A stretch of DNA of 64,000 nucleotides from Fasciolopsis buskii (taxonomy: Eukaryota > Platyhelminthes > Trematoda > Plagiorchiida > Fasciolidae): contig LUCM01004688.1 of the NCBI GenBank assembly GCA_008360955.1, positions 166,103 to 230,102 of the forward strand. The letters are read 5' to 3'. Below the pieces are notes generated by a model. The model saw nothing but the letters and a program-made list of their open reading frames with translations. It was not told the DNA's origin and ran no database searches. The translations under genes and the position numbers were made by a program. This document shows, one piece after another, positions 60,226 to 64,000 of this stretch. Numbering within the stretch: position 1 is the stretch's first letter; every line of letters starts with the position of its first letter.

Positions 60226-60385
60226 CACCACAAATCCCTTCCCCACCCATATTTGTAAATGACTAATCCAATCCTTCCTATAGTGAAAATATTTTGTCAA
60301 GATATATATATTGATGTAATGGCATGAGTACGAATCACTGAAAACGAGCTTGTTCGCCAACTTGTGTTTTCTCAATGTGCTCAGT
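60226..60385 (+). mobile_element. Penelope-like element 3' untranslated end
   Basis: Starts right after the endonuclease stop. CCCTTCCCCACCCATATTTG, GACTAATCCAATCCTTCCTA, a TA-rich stretch, GAATCACTGAAAACGAGCTT and ending near TTTTCTCAATGTGCTCAGTG. The same sequence recurs at 58320-58450 (direct), 58088-58260 (inverted) and, in part, at 10305-10411. Confidence 0.88.
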
Positions 60386-60489
60386 GGTAATTTTCAAGGA
60401 ATTGAAACACCCTTTTCTTGTGCCTCTGCCCACTTGGGGCTTTTCACCGTCAAAGCTGACAGCATTCCATCTGTTCAGTGTTTTCATGA

Positions 60490-60668
60490 GTTGCAGTCAA
60501 ACGGGCAAATTTGTGACGTTCAGACATGAAGGTGGGGGTTCGAATTCTCTCAACGCTGGTTTACTTCCTCACCTTGGAATCCTCTGTTGGCGGCGGTCCT
60601 CGTCCTGAAAATTGGTGTACAATGTGTGTCGTTATTAACGGAGGCAAAAAGATAAAAGATGAAGGTTT
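60490..60668 (+). repeat. tRNA-derived SINE, family B, copy 6
   Basis: Head CAAACGGGCAAATTTGTGAC and B box GGGGGTTCGAATTCTCTC, body GGTTTACTTCCTCACCTTGG and GGCGGCGGTCCTCGTCCTG, then GTGTACAATGTGTGTCGTTA and a GGCAAAAAGATAAAAGATG tail. Confidence 0.8.
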
Positions 60669-62735
60669 GGGATTCGCAGTTCCCGTTTAGTAATGTGGTA
60701 AACGAATCTAACATCACTGTTAACGGAAATATTTTTGACAAAATATTCTTCCGTGGCAACTACTGGAAAGTGAGGTAACCGAATTCGTCCCATATGAAGA
60801 AAAACTAAAACAAGTACTCAATCTAAACTCCATGGATTTGAATGCCATTGTCTTAGAATTAGAAACGAACCGGAAATCCGCAATGGTTAATAGCCTCAGG
60901 CTGTAGAATTACCAGGTCTACCATTCGACTGGCGTCCTCTGGATGTTCCTGTTATGCCTAGTTTAAAACAAGCACTATGACTCGCTGTTGTGCGCATCAA
61001 ATTATTGCTCATGCTGACGTTTACGTCTGCATGTTCACAAGTCCGCCTCGGTTTTGCCACGTCCGCCACTTTTATCTCCCGTCATACGCGTTTGTTTACC
61101 GCTTAGTCTATGGCATTTACAGATTACTGCTACAAGTGCACAAAATACACTGCCATCATTCCAAATGCTTCAGTTATGTGTACAGCAGAGTGGAGTTGCT
61201 AGTATTGATTTTCCTTGCAAATGCAACATGGGCGAAAATTCGTGCAAACCATTTTGCTTGATATACGTTTTGGTTTTCAAGCATAACCGGTAGTAGTCAG
61301 TACAAATCTCCGCACGATCGTATGGCAGTAATCGCTGTTGGTGATGCAAAAATGATGCATCAACTGAGCGCATCTAATCCACTTGAAGCTACTCGAAGGA
61401 AATTTGCGAACAACAGAACTTGGATCTTTTTTAACTCACGCAATGAAATGTTGGCGATTCTTCGAATTAAAATGGAACGAAAAAATGAATCGATAGGCTT
61501 GTAGAGTATGAAGAGTTTTTACCTTTCCAATCTCACGTTCAACGTGGATATTTGAATTTCCAGCCTATGAACAATCCCGACAGACAAGCGACAAAATCAC
61601 GTGAGTTGATCGATTTACTCAAATGCAAACCTTTGAGTGTATAGATTTTCAACCTTAACCTGTCACAGCCTAAATACAAGCTCTGGAGTTCTTTTTCCAC
61701 CACAGATGTAAAAACCAAAGGAACACATTAGATGGTTTTTCTATTGACGAAAAATGCCGTCATACATAAATGGCACAAAAGCACTTACGACCGGGCTCGC
61801 AAATGCACAAATAGGACAAAAGAGAAAGTGAGGGAGAGAATTGTTTCTAGTAACACAACCGACCAAAGTGCAATCGGTGGTCTATACCCAGCAGCGATCG
61901 TTGGTACAACAATAAGCCAGAATATAACATAACACTCAGTCAGACTGTCTGCGATGGATAAACCGGTTACACTAAAGCTTGTAGGAAAATTCGCCGAAAG
62001 ACTGTTTAACTATCGATCGCAAAAGGATCTTGTCACCCTAGTCCGTTTGGGTCGGTTAGTGCTAGCGTGTGATTTTTGTGGATCAGGCCGGGAGAAAATA
62101 AAATCTGCACGTCTGATACAGTTTAAACAGTAGACTTTGGAACCAAGCAGAAGATGGCAAAATTTGGGTGGCGAGGGGTGTTAGGACGCACTTTTGGTTC
62201 AAATTCCCTGGGATTTTATCGAGATGAATGCGCATTGCGGATTTGCTCTCGTTAACAAATACAAAATCAATAAAGTGTAAAACCTGTTGACTTTCGGCCG
62301 TCGGGTCGAACGTCTAGCGGAATAAACTTTAAATAGAATTCATGCGATCGGTAAATCATTCACGCATAAAGACATTGCTAAATCACTCAGTTTCAAACCA
62401 TGCTTTCTGGTTAATATGTCTCTAATTTCCTTCGCCGTTTCGTTGTAAATAAACGGTAGAAGCTGACTGCTTTGCCTTGATACGGGAACGCAGACAGGTG
62501 CGAAAAATGTCCTCTCGTAAAATCCTTTCGCTTTTGTTTCTATTGCTGAATTTGCTTGAACATGGTGATTTTGAAATACTGTTCTATATGCCAAATGCGA
62601 GTGAGTCGGTGTCTCGTAATGTGGACGACCTTTGGAGGAAGGACAAGTTAAGCCAGTTGGTGACGTTGCGAAGTGATCAACTTGAAGATAGGCAGATATC
62701 TGATGGACCAGTGTAACAAGCGTCTGCTCCTATTC
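60669..62735. other. No identifiable gene
   Basis: Open frames of 60-94 codons on both strands overlap each other and show no known domain. No repeat family from elsewhere in the window was recognised. Confidence 0.45.
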
Positions 62736-62989
62736 TAAACATACATACAAGATTCCACTTCCGCAGACACTCGGAATCTTTCTGTGTTCCACATGTGTCA
62801 AGTTTCTTGGCTTCTGATGCTCGTGGTCATGCTAGCGCCAGGATTGCTCTGACCGTGTTTAGACTATATCCCACCCACCAGTAGCCTAATGTGCAGTATG
62901 ATTGAATGGTTCTGTCAGTGATAAAAACAGTTGGCAGGAAGGTCGGTGTTTGCTAATTAAGGTTGTATATACTGCCCTCAAACGTACCT

Positions 62990-63350
62990 TTCAGATGAAA
63001 GAATTGTTCTATCCGGACTTCTGATTGCTTTAAAAAGTGCTTTCAGCGGACTTTGCGGTCGTTCCTAGTGATTTCAATACCCATTTTGGCTACTTGGAGG
63101 AGACGAGATGGCAAATCAGAGCTGGTTTGCCGTCCCTACCTACCATGATTGCTTCATCCAAGTTTGTTCCGACCACATACTGCTTCTGATTGGCATAAAC
63201 TTTTGTCAGTAAACTAACACGGACTCATTTGGCGCTCTCCTTTGCATTTTCAGCGTCGACCTCAGAAAGTTCACATTGATAGTGGCCACTGGAAATGTGG
63301 ATAAGTCGCAGTTTGGAACAAATTTTGTTGCTTGGATAATCCAGGCATTC
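62990..63350 (+). pseudogene. Endonuclease relic of an RTE-type non-LTR retrotransposon
   Basis: VVPSDFNTHFGYLEETRWQI near 63060-63120 corresponds to the AGDFNAQLG...E motif of the AP-like endonuclease in RTE elements, and FIQVCSDHILLLIGINF near 63150-63205, in another frame, to the following LIQLC...LFLVNTNF segment. Upstream, a KELFY-type segment near 63000 also fits. Frameshifts and stops show decay. No reverse transcriptase part is visible before the window ends. Confidence 0.72.
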
Positions 63351-64000
63351 TCGGTAATCATTTAATGGAAATCGTCGATGCTGCTAACATCCTCTTAAAA
63401 TCAATTACCGGATCAATTGTGACCACCAACCACCAGACACCGTAGTTTGGATTGTCTGGCGTTGTATTACAAGACTTGGTGGTTAGTAGACACAAGATTG
63501 ACAAAAAAACTCCTTTTAGGAAGCTGTAAGCAAGTCCGAAAGTCTTTAGCAACTGACTACTGAAAAACGTGGAAGGTTGTCGATAGCCTTCGTCAACTTC
63601 CCCGCAGTCAAATCACTTGTTAATTCATGAATGCACTTGTTTGCACCTAGTTTGTAGTTCCACTAACACCTGCTACTAGAGAATATTCATCGAACTGAGT
63701 TCCAGTTGGAAGCTTGAAGGCGGTTACTTTCGCAGACGGATGATCGAAATTAGGGCAGATATTAGCTGCAGATTAGAGATGTCCTGCAGTAGAAGCCAAC
63801 AGTAATCTAACTCATGTGAAATACAAACTGCAAATATCTATAACTTCCTTTGCTAGGCTAGATGAACAAAACACAGACATTCCAGATAAACAAACAGTGG
63901 GATGCATAAATCCCTAAGACTTCAACTGACTGTATGCCTGAGATATTGGTAAATTGAGAAGTCCGCTATCTTCACTGACTAAATATAAGCCGGGCTACAA

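Noticed and set aside
59995..60375. 126-codon minus-strand frame
   Set aside because: Shadow of the Penelope-like endonuclease and its 3' end; its first residues repeat at 58088 only because the inverted copy lies there.
1..64000. CRISPR array, bacterial operon or prophage
   Set aside because: No regularly spaced direct repeats, no ribosome binding site plus ORF organisation, and the readable gene is spliced.

Overview
The window looks like a piece of a repeat-rich, intron-rich invertebrate genome, most probably a flatworm and perhaps a trematode (inference). The reasons are the divergent Slo-type potassium channel gene with 1.5-4.7 kb introns, RTE-type non-LTR retrotransposon relics, a Penelope-like element of the kind common in flukes, several tRNA-derived short repeats, and many microsatellites. 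Nothing bacterial is visible: no operons, no long intact ORFs, no rRNA and no CRISPR. A 793-base run of N lies at 58838-59630.

The one host gene I can read with confidence lies on the plus strand from 5840 to 30061. Nine exons join in frame (phases agree at all eight junctions) and encode the last ~608 residues of a Slo1/BK-family calcium-activated potassium channel: the linker between the two RCK domains, all of RCK2 and the C-terminus. The pore, voltage sensor and RCK1 must lie upstream of the window or in exons I could not find in 1-5839. Two features stand out. The aspartate-rich 'calcium bowl' of Slo1 is missing at its expected place (exons at 17989 and 21347). A ~160-residue Q/S/T/D/E-rich insertion interrupts RCK2 (exon at 23690). 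I infer a lineage-specific paralogue with altered calcium sensing.

Region by region: 1-5839 has no convincing exon and holds two short repeats and a ~540-bp pyrimidine tract. 5840-30061 is the Slo gene; its introns carry a Penelope tail fragment, a SINE and two palindromic tRNA-core elements. 30062-40300 is intergenic or intronic DNA with microsatellites and tRNA-derived repeats. 40300-43400 holds two RTE-type relics in tail-to-tail orientation, one split by a SINE. 43400-58080 is mostly featureless apart from microsatellites and one unrecognised probable coding exon near 53.7-54.0 kb. 58088-60380 is a Penelope-like element with direct and inverted terminal copies, partly hidden by the gap and ending in a GIY-YIG endonuclease. 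60490-64000 has one more SINE and an RTE endonuclease relic.

No function can be given to the remaining DNA. All homology statements come from motif comparison by eye, not from a database search.
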